Shown piece by piece: positions 5,380 through 13,071 of a stretch of DNA of 16,889 bases. The position numbers and the translations under genes were made by a program. The notes beneath the pieces were generated by a model. It saw nothing but the letters and a program-made list of their open reading frames with translations, was not told where the DNA came from and searched no databases. The stretch comes from Polaromonas sp. GTDB lineage: Bacteria > Pseudomonadota > Gammaproteobacteria > Burkholderiales > Burkholderiaceae_C. The stretch spans positions 1 through 16,889 of the forward strand of contig JANYFF010000045.1 in the NCBI GenBank assembly GCA_025362825.1, read 5' to 3'. How positions within the stretch are numbered: the stretch's first letter is position 1; each line of letters opens with the position of its first letter.

Positions 5380-7329
5380 ATGACCCTATTCACCTCAACC
5401 CGCCGCCCGATCCGCGAACTTCCCGATGAGCTGATCAGCCAGATTGCAGCCGGTGAAGTGGTTGAGCGGCCGGCGTCGGTGGTGCGTGAGCTGGTGGACA
5501 ACGCGCTCGACTCCGGCGCGCACCAGGTGACGGTGCGCCTGCTGGCCGGCGGCGTGCGGCTCATCGTCGTGGAGGACGACGGCTCGGGCATCCCGCGCGA
5601 AGAGTTGCCGATCGCGCTGCGCCGCCACGCCACCAGCAAGATCGCCACACTGCAGGACCTTGAATCTGTCGGCACCATGGGCTTTCGGGGCGAGGCGCTG
5701 GCGGCCATCAATTCAATTGCCGACATGAGTCTGCTGTCAAGAACCGACGGCCCGGACGCTGGCTCACACGCCTGGCAGCTTGATGGCCGCACCGGCGAAC
5801 TCAAGCCGGCAGCGCGTGCTCGCGGTACGACCGTTGAAGTGCGTGAGCTGTTTTATGCCACGCCGGCACGCCGCAAGTTTTTAAAAACCGATGCGACTGA
5901 GCTGGCGCATTGCGTCGAAGCCGTGCGCCGTCATGCGCTGGTGCGGCCCGATGTTGGCTTTGCGATCTGGCACGAGGGCAAGCTGGTCGAGCAATGGCGC
6001 GCTTGCACCAGTGCGTCTGCGCAGGAAGCCAACGATCAGCGCCTGGCCGACGTGTTGGGCAGCGAGTTCGTGACGCAGTCCGTCGCCGTGAACTACGAAA
6101 GTTCAACGCGCCGCGCCGATGGCTTGCCGGCGATCCGGGTCTGGGGCCGTGCTGGCATTCCCGATGCGGCCCGCGCGCGCGCCGATCAGCAGTTTGCCTA
6201 TGTCAATGGCCGCTATGTGCGCGACAAGGTGCTAACGCACGCAGCGCGCAGCGCCTATGAGGACGTGCTACACGGCCACAGGCAACCGGTGTTTGCGCTC
6301 TACGTCGAGATGGACCCGGCGCGCGTCGATGTCAACGTGCACCCGACCAAAATCGAGGTGCGCTTCAGGGACAGCCGCGAAATCCATCAGGCTGTGCGAC
6401 ATGGCACCGAGAACGCCCTGGCCATTCCGCGCTCCAGCGCAGCCGGAAGCCCAGAAACAGGCGCCGGAGCAGCGTCAGACAACTCAAATAACCCGTTTTC
6501 ACCATCAAATAGGCTCCTAGCCCCTGCATTATGGGCACAGCCTGCTATTAATTTTGCAGCAAACCGCTACAACGGTGTTTCAGACTTCGAGGCGATGTGG
6601 CCTTCGCCGCCCTACGGCACCGCTCAAGCCGGGCTGGTTTCCACCGTTCGCCCTGAGCCCTTCGGCGAAACTCAGGACAAGCCTGTCGAAGGGTCCCAGG
6701 GATCAGAATATCCAACGCTGCCCCACGGCGACTGGCCACTGGGTCGCGCGATTGCGCAGTTGCAGGGCATTTATGTGCTGGCTGAAAACACCCAGGGCCT
6801 GATCATTGTGGACATGCATGCCGCCCACGAACGGATTGTTTACGAGCGCCTGAAGTCGCAGATGGAAACCCGGGGCGACGCTGAAGCCGGCATCGCCAGC
6901 CAGCCCTTGCTGATTCCGGCCACCTTTGCCGCCAGCCCGCAGGAAGTCGCCACGGCAGAGGCCAACGAGGCCACGCTGGCCACACTCGGCCTTGACATCG
7001 TACCGTTCTCACCGCGGACGCTGGCGGTGCGCGCCGTGCCAACCAGCTTGGCGCAAGGCGACGCCGTCGAACTGGCGCGCAGTGTGCTCGCTGAACTGGC
7101 CCAGCACGATGCCAGCACGGTCATACAGCGGGCGCAAAACGAATTGCTGTCCACCATGGCCTGCCACGGCGCCGTGCGCGCCAACCGCAAACTGACCATC
7201 GATGAAATGAACGCGTTGCTGCGCCAGATGGAAGCGACCGAGCGCTCCGACCAGTGCAACCATGGGCGGCCGACCTGGCGTCAGGTCAGCATCCGCGAGC
7301 TGGATGCGCTGTTCATGCGTGGACGCTGA
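5380..7329 (+). CDS. mutL: DNA mismatch repair protein MutL, endonuclease type
   Basis: 649 residues from ATG 5380. An upstream ATG at 5290 would overlap dedA and add residues unlike any MutL, so 5380 is preferred. The N-terminal GHL ATPase has Glu37 and Asn41 in ELVDNALD, DDGSGI (66-71) and GFRGEAL (101-107). The domain ends near residue 335, then a linker of about 120 residues. The C-terminal domain carries DMHAAHERIVYE (478-489), ACHGAVRAN (594-602), CNHGRPT (626-632) and a terminal FMR (645-647). These match the metal-dependent nicking motifs DQHA(x)2E(x)4E, AC.A, C.HGRP and FxR, absent from E. coli MutL but present in Neisseria MutL. It should couple mismatch recognition by MutS to strand nicking without MutH. 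Two DNA repeats lie in the linker. Confidence 0.97.
   Translation: MTLFTSTRRPIRELPDELISQIAAGEVVERPASVVRELVDNALDSGAHQVTVRLLAGGVRLIVVEDDGSGIPREELPIALRRHATSKIATLQDLESVGTMGFRGEALAAINSIADMSLLSRTDGPDAGSHAWQLDGRTGELKPAARARGTTVEVRELFYATPARRKFLKTDATELAHCVEAVRRHALVRPDVGFAIWHEGKLVEQWRACTSASAQEANDQRLADVLGSEFVTQSVAVNYESSTRRADGLPAIRVWGRAGIPDAARARADQQFAYVNGRYVRDKVLTHAARSAYEDVLHGHRQPVFALYVEMDPARVDVNVHPTKIEVRFRDSREIHQAVRHGTENALAIPRSSAAGSPETGAGAASDNSNNPFSPSNRLLAPALWAQPAINFAANRYNGVSDFEAMWPSPPYGTAQAGLVSTVRPEPFGETQDKPVEGSQGSEYPTLPHGDWPLGRAIAQLQGIYVLAENTQGLIIVDMHAAHERIVYERLKSQMETRGDAEAGIASQPLLIPATFAASPQEVATAEANEATLATLGLDIVPFSPRTLAVRAVPTSLAQGDAVELARSVLAELAQHDASTVIQRAQNELLSTMACHGAVRANRKLTIDEMNALLRQMEATERSDQCNHGRPTWRQVSIRELDALFMRGR
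6504..6565. repeat. Dispersed palindromic repeat inside mutL linker (copy A)
   Basis: AT-richer insertion-like DNA encoding about residues 375-395 of MutL. Its right end, GCTATTAATTTTGCAGC and the following AAACC, matches the permease copy at 11923-11944 at 17 of 22 positions. Its left part (AATAGGCTCCTAGCCCCTGC) resembles, from memory, a CTAGCGCTTG-type repeat common between Comamonadaceae genes. Confidence 0.6.
6646..6700. repeat. REP-like palindromic element inside mutL linker (copy B)
   Basis: Nested inverted repeats: TTCGCC (6647-6652) with GGCGAA (6664-6669), and CCTGAG (6652-6657) with CTCAGG (6671-6676). They are followed by GCCTGTCGAAGGGTC, identical to 54-68. The element is read in frame as about residues 423-440 of MutL (RPEPFGETQDKPVEGSQG). 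Confidence 0.75.
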
Positions 7330-7413
7330 AGCCCGCCCATCTTTGCCAAAGCTTCACGGTCACGCAGCCCGGCGGGCAGAACTTTCGCCGCCTCAAGCAC
7401 TCAGTCAACCAGT

Positions 7414-8277
7414 ATGAAAAAATTGCATCTGAGCCTCATCGCCACTTTTGCGGTCGCCTTTGCCGTGCTGGCGGGCTGCAGCACGCTGGATGAAAAAGAG
7501 CGCGCCTGGATTTTCCAGCCCAGCGACCGCACCTGGAGCGGCGGCGCGGTGGCCGCCCAAGGCATGGATGATGTCTGGATTGACTTCAAGGCCAAAGGCG
7601 GCAGCGAAGCCGATCAGCACCCCGTGCGCCTGCACGGCTTGTGGCTAGCGGCCGACAAACCGGTGGCGGGCAAATCGCCGGTCATGCTGTACCTGCACGG
7701 CGCGCGCTACAACGTCACCGGCTCGGCGCCGCGCATGCGGCGCATGCAGGAGCTGGGCTTTTCGGTGCTGGCGATTGACTACCGCGGGTTTGGCAAGAGC
7801 ACCAACGAGCTGCCGTCTGAAGCGTCGGCCTATGAAGACGCCCGCGCTGCCTGGGACTGGCTGGCAACAAAATACCCCGACCGACCGCGCTACATCTTTG
7901 GGCATTCACTGGGCGGGCCCATCGCCATCAACCTTGCCACCGAAGTCAGCGACGAAAGCGGCACGATTGTCGAAAGCACTTTTACCTCGATAGCCGATGT
8001 CGTCAGCAGCTCGCAATGGGGTTGGGTCCCGGTGTCGCTGCTGATTACCCAGCGCTTTGAAGCTGTGCGCAAGGTGGGCAACATCGGCTCGCCGCTGCTG
8101 GTGGTGCATGGCGATGAAGACCGCCTGATATTGCCTGACCTGGGGCGCAAGCTCTACGCCGCGGCGGCCGAACCCAAGCTTTTTGTACTGGTCGAAGGCG
8201 GCTCGCACCACAACACCAACCAGATGGGCATGCCGCAATACAGGGAGGCGCTGTCGCAGCTGTTTTCGCTGAAATAG
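7414..8277 (+). CDS. Alpha/beta-hydrolase lipoprotein
   Basis: 287 residues. Lipobox VLAGC (Cys22) follows a typical signal helix, so it is probably anchored at the envelope. The alpha/beta-hydrolase core shows the oxyanion strand MLYLHGA (91-97), DYRGFGKS (122-129), nucleophile elbow GHSLGG with Ser165, a late acid in VHGDEDRL (Asp236, or Asp234) and His265/266 in EGGSHHNTN. This is a serine hydrolase of the BEM46/YfhR-like group (esterase or peptidase; substrate unknown). It lies between mutL (84 bases) and miaA (39 bases) on the same strand, a departure from the usual direct mutL-miaA neighbourhood. No strong ribosome site is visible before ATG 7414. Confidence 0.85.
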   Translation: MKKLHLSLIATFAVAFAVLAGCSTLDEKERAWIFQPSDRTWSGGAVAAQGMDDVWIDFKAKGGSEADQHPVRLHGLWLAADKPVAGKSPVMLYLHGARYNVTGSAPRMRRMQELGFSVLAIDYRGFGKSTNELPSEASAYEDARAAWDWLATKYPDRPRYIFGHSLGGPIAINLATEVSDESGTIVESTFTSIADVVSSSQWGWVPVSLLITQRFEAVRKVGNIGSPLLVVHGDEDRLILPDLGRKLYAAAAEPKLFVLVEGGSHHNTNQMGMPQYREALSQLFSLK

Positions 8278-8316
8278 CGGGTCATGGGGAAATACCCGGC
8301 GTGCTAACCTCATGCC

Positions 8317-9324
8317 ATGTCTTTGCCGCCCCTGAAACCCTTCCGGCCGCCGGGCGCGCAAGACCTGCCGCGCTACCTTGCGCTTGCCGGCCCCACCGCA
8401 TCCGGCAAGACAGCCGCAGCGCTGGCTATTGCACAACGCCACAACGTCGAAATAATTAGCGTTGACTCTGCCCTGGTTTACCGCGGCATGGATATTGGCA
8501 CGGCCAAGCCAACCGCCGCAGAACTGGCCGCGGTGCCGCATCACCTGGTGGACATCCGCGACCCGCTCAATGCCTACAGTGCTGCTGAATTTGTGACCGA
8601 TGCGAGCCAGCTTATTCGCGAGATCGCCGCGCGAGGCAGGCTGCCCCTGCTGGTCGGAGGCACCATGCTGTATTTCAAGGCGCTGATCGACGGGCTGGAC
8701 GACATGCCCAAAGCCAACCCAGCGGTGCGCGCAGCCATCGCCCACGAGGCTGCCGCCAAAGGCTGGCCGGCGCTGCATGCCGAACTGGCCAGCGTTGACG
8801 CGCTGACGGCAGCCAGGCTGGAGCCGCAGGATTCGCAACGCATCTCGCGTGCGCTGGAGGTCTACAGGGTCTCGGGGCAACCGCTGTCATTTTTTCATCA
8901 GCGCAGCGCTAGAAAATCAATAGCTGAAGACGACCGTAAAACGGGGGCCGCAGAACTTATTTCCCTTATTTCTCTTGAACCGGCAGATCGCAGCTGGCTG
9001 CACGGCCGTATTGCTCAACGGTTTGACGCCATGCTGGCAGCGGGCTTTATCGATGAAGTCAAAGCCCTGCGCGCACGCGGTGACCTCAATCCTGACCTCC
9101 CTTCCATGCGCTGCGTGGGTTACCGCCAGGCTTGGGAGGCGCTGGATGGCACGTCGCCGAGGGCGGAGTTTAGAGACAAGGGCATTTTTGCGACCCGCCA
9201 GCTGGCAAAAAGGCAGATCACCTGGTTGCGCTCCATGCAGCAGCGGCACATCGTCGCCTGTGACGATGGCGATGCCCTGCAGCAGGTGCTGGCGCTGGTG
9301 CAAGCCCAGGTGTTGACGGCATGA
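8317..9324 (+). CDS. miaA: tRNA dimethylallyltransferase MiaA
   Basis: 335 residues. MiaA transfers a dimethylallyl group to N6 of A37 in tRNAs reading UNN codons. The P-loop GPTASGKT is at residues 25-32, the catalytic/tRNA-binding motif DSALVYRGMDIGTAKP at 50-65, GGTMLYFKAL at 114-123, QDSQRISRALEVY in the insertion domain, and CVGYRQAWEAL and the KRQITWLR motif near the C-terminus. The stop codon lies inside an ATGA overlap with the ABC ATPase start, so the two are co-translated. Around residues 196-215 (SARKSIAEDDRKTG) the sequence is less conserved than expected and encodes a dispersed DNA repeat. Confidence 0.97.
   Translation: MSLPPLKPFRPPGAQDLPRYLALAGPTASGKTAAALAIAQRHNVEIISVDSALVYRGMDIGTAKPTAAELAAVPHHLVDIRDPLNAYSAAEFVTDASQLIREIAARGRLPLLVGGTMLYFKALIDGLDDMPKANPAVRAAIAHEAAAKGWPALHAELASVDALTAARLEPQDSQRISRALEVYRVSGQPLSFFHQRSARKSIAEDDRKTGAAELISLISLEPADRSWLHGRIAQRFDAMLAAGFIDEVKALRARGDLNPDLPSMRCVGYRQAWEALDGTSPRAEFRDKGIFATRQLAKRQITWLRSMQQRHIVACDDGDALQQVLALVQAQVLTA
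8908..8925. repeat. Dispersed palindromic repeat inside miaA
   Basis: GCTAGAAAATCAATAGCT is the reverse complement of AGCTATTGATT-TTC-TAGC. The permease copy reads AGCTATTGATT-CGA-TAGC: the 11-mer and the TAGC are shared at the same spacing. It encodes part of SARKSIAED in MiaA, in a variable surface region. Confidence 0.6.
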
Positions 9325-9968
9325 CGCTGCAGATCAAACACCTGGGCAAACGGTATGGCGAGAGCGTGGTCTTCAGCCATGTCTCGCTGGATGTGGCACC
9401 CGGCGAATTTGTTGCCATCGTCGGTGAGTCTGGCGTGGGCAAATCGACGCTGCTCAACTGCATGGCCGGACTCGACAGCTGGGACGAAGGCTCGGTCGGG
9501 CTGATGGGCTCGGACCTGGGCAGCCTGCCGGATGACGCCCGCGCCCTGCTCCGTCGCCGCCATGTGGGCTTTGTGTTCCAGGCGTTTCATGTATTGCCGC
9601 ACCTCGACGTCGCGCAAAACGTCGCGCTGCCCCTGCTACTGCTCGGCATCACCGACGATGCACGTGTCGAGGCCATGCTGGAAGCAGTCGGCCTGGGCGG
9701 CCTGGGCGCGCGCCTGCCGCAGCAGCTAAGTGGCGGCCAGTTGCAGCGCGTGGCCATTGCCCGGGCGCTGGTGCACAAGCCGGCGCTGCTGCTGGCCGAT
9801 GAGCCCACCGGCAACCTGGACCCAACTACTGCCGCAAAAGTGATGGATGCATTGACCGCCCAGACGCGCGAGCATGGTGCGTCACTGGTATTGGTCACGC
9901 ACTCAGAAGCGGCTGCTGCGCGGGCGGACCGGGTGCTGTACCTGAACATCCATGGCATCAAGGCCTGA
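9321..9968 (+). CDS. ABC transporter ATP-binding protein (AttE/YbbA/LolD-like)
   Basis: 215 residues with Walker A GESGVGKST (35-43), Q-loop Gln87 in VFQAF, signature LSGGQLQRVAIARAL (136-150), Walker B LLLADE (156-161) with catalytic Glu161, the D-loop NLD, and H-loop His194. The short length with LSGGQ/ADEPTGNLD is the LolD/MacB/YbbA class (type VII ABC), which drives envelope lipid or lipoprotein movement rather than uptake. It overlaps miaA by 4 bases and the FtsX-type permease by 17, so they form one complex and one transcript. With the secreted CrtC-like protein downstream it matches AttE of an AttEFGH-type system. Confidence 0.92.
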   Translation: MTLQIKHLGKRYGESVVFSHVSLDVAPGEFVAIVGESGVGKSTLLNCMAGLDSWDEGSVGLMGSDLGSLPDDARALLRRRHVGFVFQAFHVLPHLDVAQNVALPLLLLGITDDARVEAMLEAVGLGGLGARLPQQLSGGQLQRVAIARALVHKPALLLADEPTGNLDPTTAAKVMDALTAQTREHGASLVLVTHSEAAAARADRVLYLNIHGIKA

Positions 9969-12621
9969 TCTGCGCTCTGCCCTGAAAACGCCTGTGGCAC
10001 ATCGACCCACCGAAGGATCACGCCGTCTGCTGGGCAGCCTGCTCCGCCAGTTTTCATGGCGCGAGCTGCTGCACCACCCATGGCGCAACCTTGCAGCCAT
10101 CGCGGCCGTCATGCTGGGTGTGGCGCTGGCGTTTTCTGTGCAGCTGATCAATGCGTCTGCGCTGGGCGAGTTTTCACAGGCGGTGCGGTCCGTCAACGGC
10201 CAGCCCGACCTGGAGCTTCGCGCCGTGCAGGGCAGCTTTGACGAAGCGATTTTTGAACGCATCGCCAACCACCCGCAGGTTGCGATTGCCAGCCCGGTGC
10301 TGGAGCTGACCAGTTACGCCCTGACTGCGGCAGACAAACGCCTGTCCCTGCGCATCATTGGTCTGGACGCCCTGCTGGTGGCGCAGCTGGCCCCGGCGCT
10401 GATGCCGATACCGCAAGCGGGTGCCGAACGCTTTGCACTGTTCACACCGGGTTCGGTATTTTTGAACGCCGCAGCGCGGCAGGCCTTGCCGGGCGCGGGC
10501 TTCAAGTTGCAGAGCGGTTTGAACTTGCTGGATGTCCAGGTCGCAGGCTCTGTCAGTGCGGGCGGCGCAGCGCTGGCCGTGATGGACATTGCCGCGGCGC
10601 AGGAGCTGTTTGGCAAGAGCGGGCAGTTGTCGCGCATCGACCTGAAGCTTCAGCCCGGCGTCGACCACGCAGCGTTCATCAAATCGCTGCAGTTGCCTGC
10701 AGCCATCACCGCGGCAGAGCCTGGCGATGCGGCGCAGCGCGTGAGCAATTTATCGCGGGCCTACAGGGTCAACCTGACGGTGCTGGCGCTGGTCGCGCTA
10801 TTTACGGGGGCTTTTCTGGTGTTCTCAGTTTTGTCGCTCAGCGTGGCCAAGCGCGCCCAACAGTTTGCGCTGCTGGGTGTGCTGGGCTTGACCGGGCGTG
10901 AACGGCTCTGGCTGGTGCTGACCGAATCGGGCCTGATCGGCCTGGCCGGTAGCGCTGCAGGCATTGCGCTCGGCACCGCTCTGGCTGCGCTGGCCTTGCG
11001 GGTGCTGGGCGGCGACCTGGGTGGTGGCTACTTTGCCGGCGTTGCGCCCAGCCTGCAATGGAGCGGCTGGGCCGCGCTAACCTATGGCGCACTGGGTGTA
11101 GCCGCATCGCTGGTGGGCGGCTGGTGGCCGGCACGCGCCGCGCAAAAGCTGCTACCAGCGCAAACGCTCAAGGGCCTGGGCGCGGCACCCGATGGCGGCA
11201 AAGGTCACTGGCTCAGTATCTTTTTAATAGCGCTTGGTACCCTGCTGGCGCTGGCGCCGCCAGTGTTTGGCATCCCGCTGGCGGCCTATGTGTCGGTCGG
11301 GCTGCTGCTGGTGGGCGGCATCACCGCTCTGCCCTGGCTGATATCGCTGCTGTATGACCGCATCAGTCCGTGGGTCGCGCACCGCCTGCTGCCGATGCTG
11401 GCGGTGGAGCGGGCGCGCCGCGTGCGCGAGAGCGCGGCGGTTGCCGTCAGCGGCGTGGTTGCATCGCTGAGCCTGGCGGTGGCGCTCACGGTGATGGTGG
11501 CGAGCTTTCGGGATTCTGTCACCCACTGGCTTGATGTGGTGTTACCGGCAGATTTGTACATGCGCACGGCGCCGCCTTCGGGCTCGTCGTCAGCCGGCGA
11601 CACGGTGTTTTTCAGCCCTGAATTTGTTGCGGCCATGGTGCGCGTCAAGGGCATCAGCCGCGTCAGCACGCTGCGCACCACCTCGCTGCTGCTTGACGCC
11701 GGCCAGCCGCCCGTGGCGCTGATCTCACGCGACATCAGCGACGCGGCCGGTACGCTGCCGCTGGTCGGTGATCCGCTACCCGTCCCCGCCGGCCACCCGG
11801 ACTGGGTGGCGATTTATGTCAGCGAGCCCATGGTGGACTTGTACGGCGCCCGGCCGGGCACGCTTTTCAAGCCACTTTCTGGGTCGCTTGGTGCCGCTAC
11901 CCCGGTAAAACGGTCATCTATAGCTATTGATTCGATAGCAAACCCGCCGGCTGTGCAGTTTTATGTGGCTGGCGTCTGGCGCGATTACGCACGCCAGTTT
12001 GGCGCGGTGGCGATGGACAGGCGCGACTTTGAGCGGCTGACCGGCGACCGCCGCATCAATGACCTGGCGCTCTGGCTGGACGCCAATGCTGCAGCAAGCG
12101 AAGTCGAGCAGGCGGTGCGCACCGAGGCAGACCGGCTGTCAGGCGCCGGCGCGCTGGTTGAGTTTGCATCGACCCGGCAGATACGCAGCATTTCACTGAA
12201 GATTTTTGACCGCAGCTTTGCCGTGACCTACTGGCTGCAGGCCGTGGCGATTGCGATTGGTCTGTTTGGCGTGGCAGCGAGCTTCAGCGCGCAAGTGCTG
12301 GCGCGGCGCAAGGAGTTTGGCCTGCTGGCGCACCTGGGTTTGACACGGCAGCAAATCCTGGCGGTGGTGGCAGGAGAAGGCGCGGCCTGGACGCTGATTG
12401 GCTCCATCGCCGGCCTCGGCCTGGGTTTGCTGGTGTCGCTGGTGCTGGTCAACGTCGTCAACCCGCAGAGCTTTCACTGGACCATGGACTTGGTCATTCC
12501 GTGGCAGCGGCTGCTGGCCCTGTGCGCGGCAGTGGTTGCCGCGGGCACCATCACCGCCTGGCTGGCGGGCCGCGCCGCCGCCGGAAAGGACGCTGTGCTG
12601 GCCGTGAAGGAAGACTGGTAG
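9952..12621 (+). CDS. Large FtsX-type ABC permease (AttFG/YbbP-like, two halves fused)
   Basis: 889 residues, about ten membrane segments: 46-66, then a large periplasmic region, 272-298, 320-350, 367-391, 421-440, 443-466, 494-518, a second large periplasmic region, 757-781, 804-836 and 849-873. Two FtsX/MacB core units are visible, one at 270-391 (FLVFSVLSLSVAKRAQQFAL...) and one at 757-873 (VLARRKEFGLLAHLGLTR...). Each core unit is a transmembrane trio after a MacB-type periplasmic domain. The protein thus looks like two permease subunits (as in AttF plus AttG, or LolC plus LolE) fused head to tail. It starts inside the ATPase gene; a GTG at 9994 is an alternative start. A dispersed repeat encodes residues about 656-664 in the second periplasmic region. 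Confidence 0.88.
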   Translation: MASRPDLRSALKTPVAHRPTEGSRRLLGSLLRQFSWRELLHHPWRNLAAIAAVMLGVALAFSVQLINASALGEFSQAVRSVNGQPDLELRAVQGSFDEAIFERIANHPQVAIASPVLELTSYALTAADKRLSLRIIGLDALLVAQLAPALMPIPQAGAERFALFTPGSVFLNAAARQALPGAGFKLQSGLNLLDVQVAGSVSAGGAALAVMDIAAAQELFGKSGQLSRIDLKLQPGVDHAAFIKSLQLPAAITAAEPGDAAQRVSNLSRAYRVNLTVLALVALFTGAFLVFSVLSLSVAKRAQQFALLGVLGLTGRERLWLVLTESGLIGLAGSAAGIALGTALAALALRVLGGDLGGGYFAGVAPSLQWSGWAALTYGALGVAASLVGGWWPARAAQKLLPAQTLKGLGAAPDGGKGHWLSIFLIALGTLLALAPPVFGIPLAAYVSVGLLLVGGITALPWLISLLYDRISPWVAHRLLPMLAVERARRVRESAAVAVSGVVASLSLAVALTVMVASFRDSVTHWLDVVLPADLYMRTAPPSGSSSAGDTVFFSPEFVAAMVRVKGISRVSTLRTTSLLLDAGQPPVALISRDISDAAGTLPLVGDPLPVPAGHPDWVAIYVSEPMVDLYGARPGTLFKPLSGSLGAATPVKRSSIAIDSIANPPAVQFYVAGVWRDYARQFGAVAMDRRDFERLTGDRRINDLALWLDANAAASEVEQAVRTEADRLSGAGALVEFASTRQIRSISLKIFDRSFAVTYWLQAVAIAIGLFGVAASFSAQVLARRKEFGLLAHLGLTRQQILAVVAGEGAAWTLIGSIAGLGLGLLVSLVLVNVVNPQSFHWTMDLVIPWQRLLALCAAVVAAGTITAWLAGRAAAGKDAVLAVKEDW
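11919..11944. repeat. Dispersed palindromic repeat inside the permease gene
   Basis: ATAGCTATTGATTCGATAGC is a near-palindrome encoding SIAIDSIA in the second periplasmic region. It shares the core with the miaA copy (opposite orientation) and with the right end of mutL copy A. I recall this small palindrome as a common Comamonadaceae repeat. Confidence 0.65.
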
Positions 12622-12664
12622 CGGCTTCTGCATCTGTGTCTGCATCGCCTGCGACGTGATCGCT

Positions 12665-12682
12665 GTGTGCGCTGGCGCACAC
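12665..12682. repeat. Perfect inverted repeat after the permease gene
   Basis: GTGTGCGC-TG-GCGCACAC is an 8-bp perfect inverted repeat 43 bases after the permease stop. No T-tract follows, so it is not a normal terminator. A weaker hairpin CGGCCA (12686-12691)/TGGCCG (12703-12708) followed by TTTTCGTTT comes right after it and could terminate partially. Confidence 0.5.
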
Positions 12683-12811
12683 TATCGGCCAGGCTGCGGC
12701 GATGGCCGTTTTCGTTTGCTTACCAAAGGCGCGCTTTTTGACGCCGCTTTGTCATCACAGCAGAACGCTACAGGCCTACGATGAACGCTTCACTCAAACG
12801 AGGAAACCATC

Positions 12812-13027
12812 ATGTCAACGGACCGCTACCGCATTGAAAGCAAAAATCCGTTAAAAGGCCATTTGTTGCCACCCACCGATTTCCAGCACATCTTCGCGGA
12901 CCGCTCGCTGGCGGTGGCCCTGGCTGTCAAAAGCGTCAATGACCCGATGCTCCAGCAAGTTCGTGTTGTACACATTCCCAGCGGTGAAATTGTTTTTGAG
13001 ACGTCCCCCGCCCCGCTGACGTCCTGA
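12812..13027 (+). CDS. Small orphan protein, 71 aa
   Basis: 71 residues, not recognised. A strong ribosome site GAGGA (12800-12804) sits seven bases before ATG 12812, which argues that it is real. No signal peptide or membrane segment. The N-terminal half is polar and basic; the C-terminal half has two likely beta strands (QVRVVHIPSG, EIVFETS). It lies between the permease (190-base gap holding inverted repeats) and the secreted CrtC-like protein (44-base gap). It might be an accessory of this system or simply a small cytoplasmic protein. Confidence 0.6.
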   Translation: MSTDRYRIESKNPLKGHLLPPTDFQHIFADRSLAVALAVKSVNDPMLQQVRVVHIPSGEIVFETSPAPLTS

Positions 13028-13071
13028 ACCCTTGGGCCACCACTGCCCACCATGCTGCGAGAATCAGTCGC

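Noticed and set aside
7330..7377. GCCCGCC/GGCGGGC hairpin after mutL
   Set aside because: The loop is about 33 bases and no T-tract follows, so a terminator is not supported in what appears to be a continuous operon.
7906..8880. Long minus-strand frame of 324 residues
   Set aside because: It is antisense to the alpha/beta hydrolase and miaA, both with clear motifs; the translation is Arg/Gln/His-rich without any family feature, as expected of a GC-rich shadow frame.
12781..12837. 18-residue frame overlapping the small orphan gene start
   Set aside because: The GAGGA site is correctly spaced for ATG 12812, not 12781, and an 18-residue frame is expected by chance.
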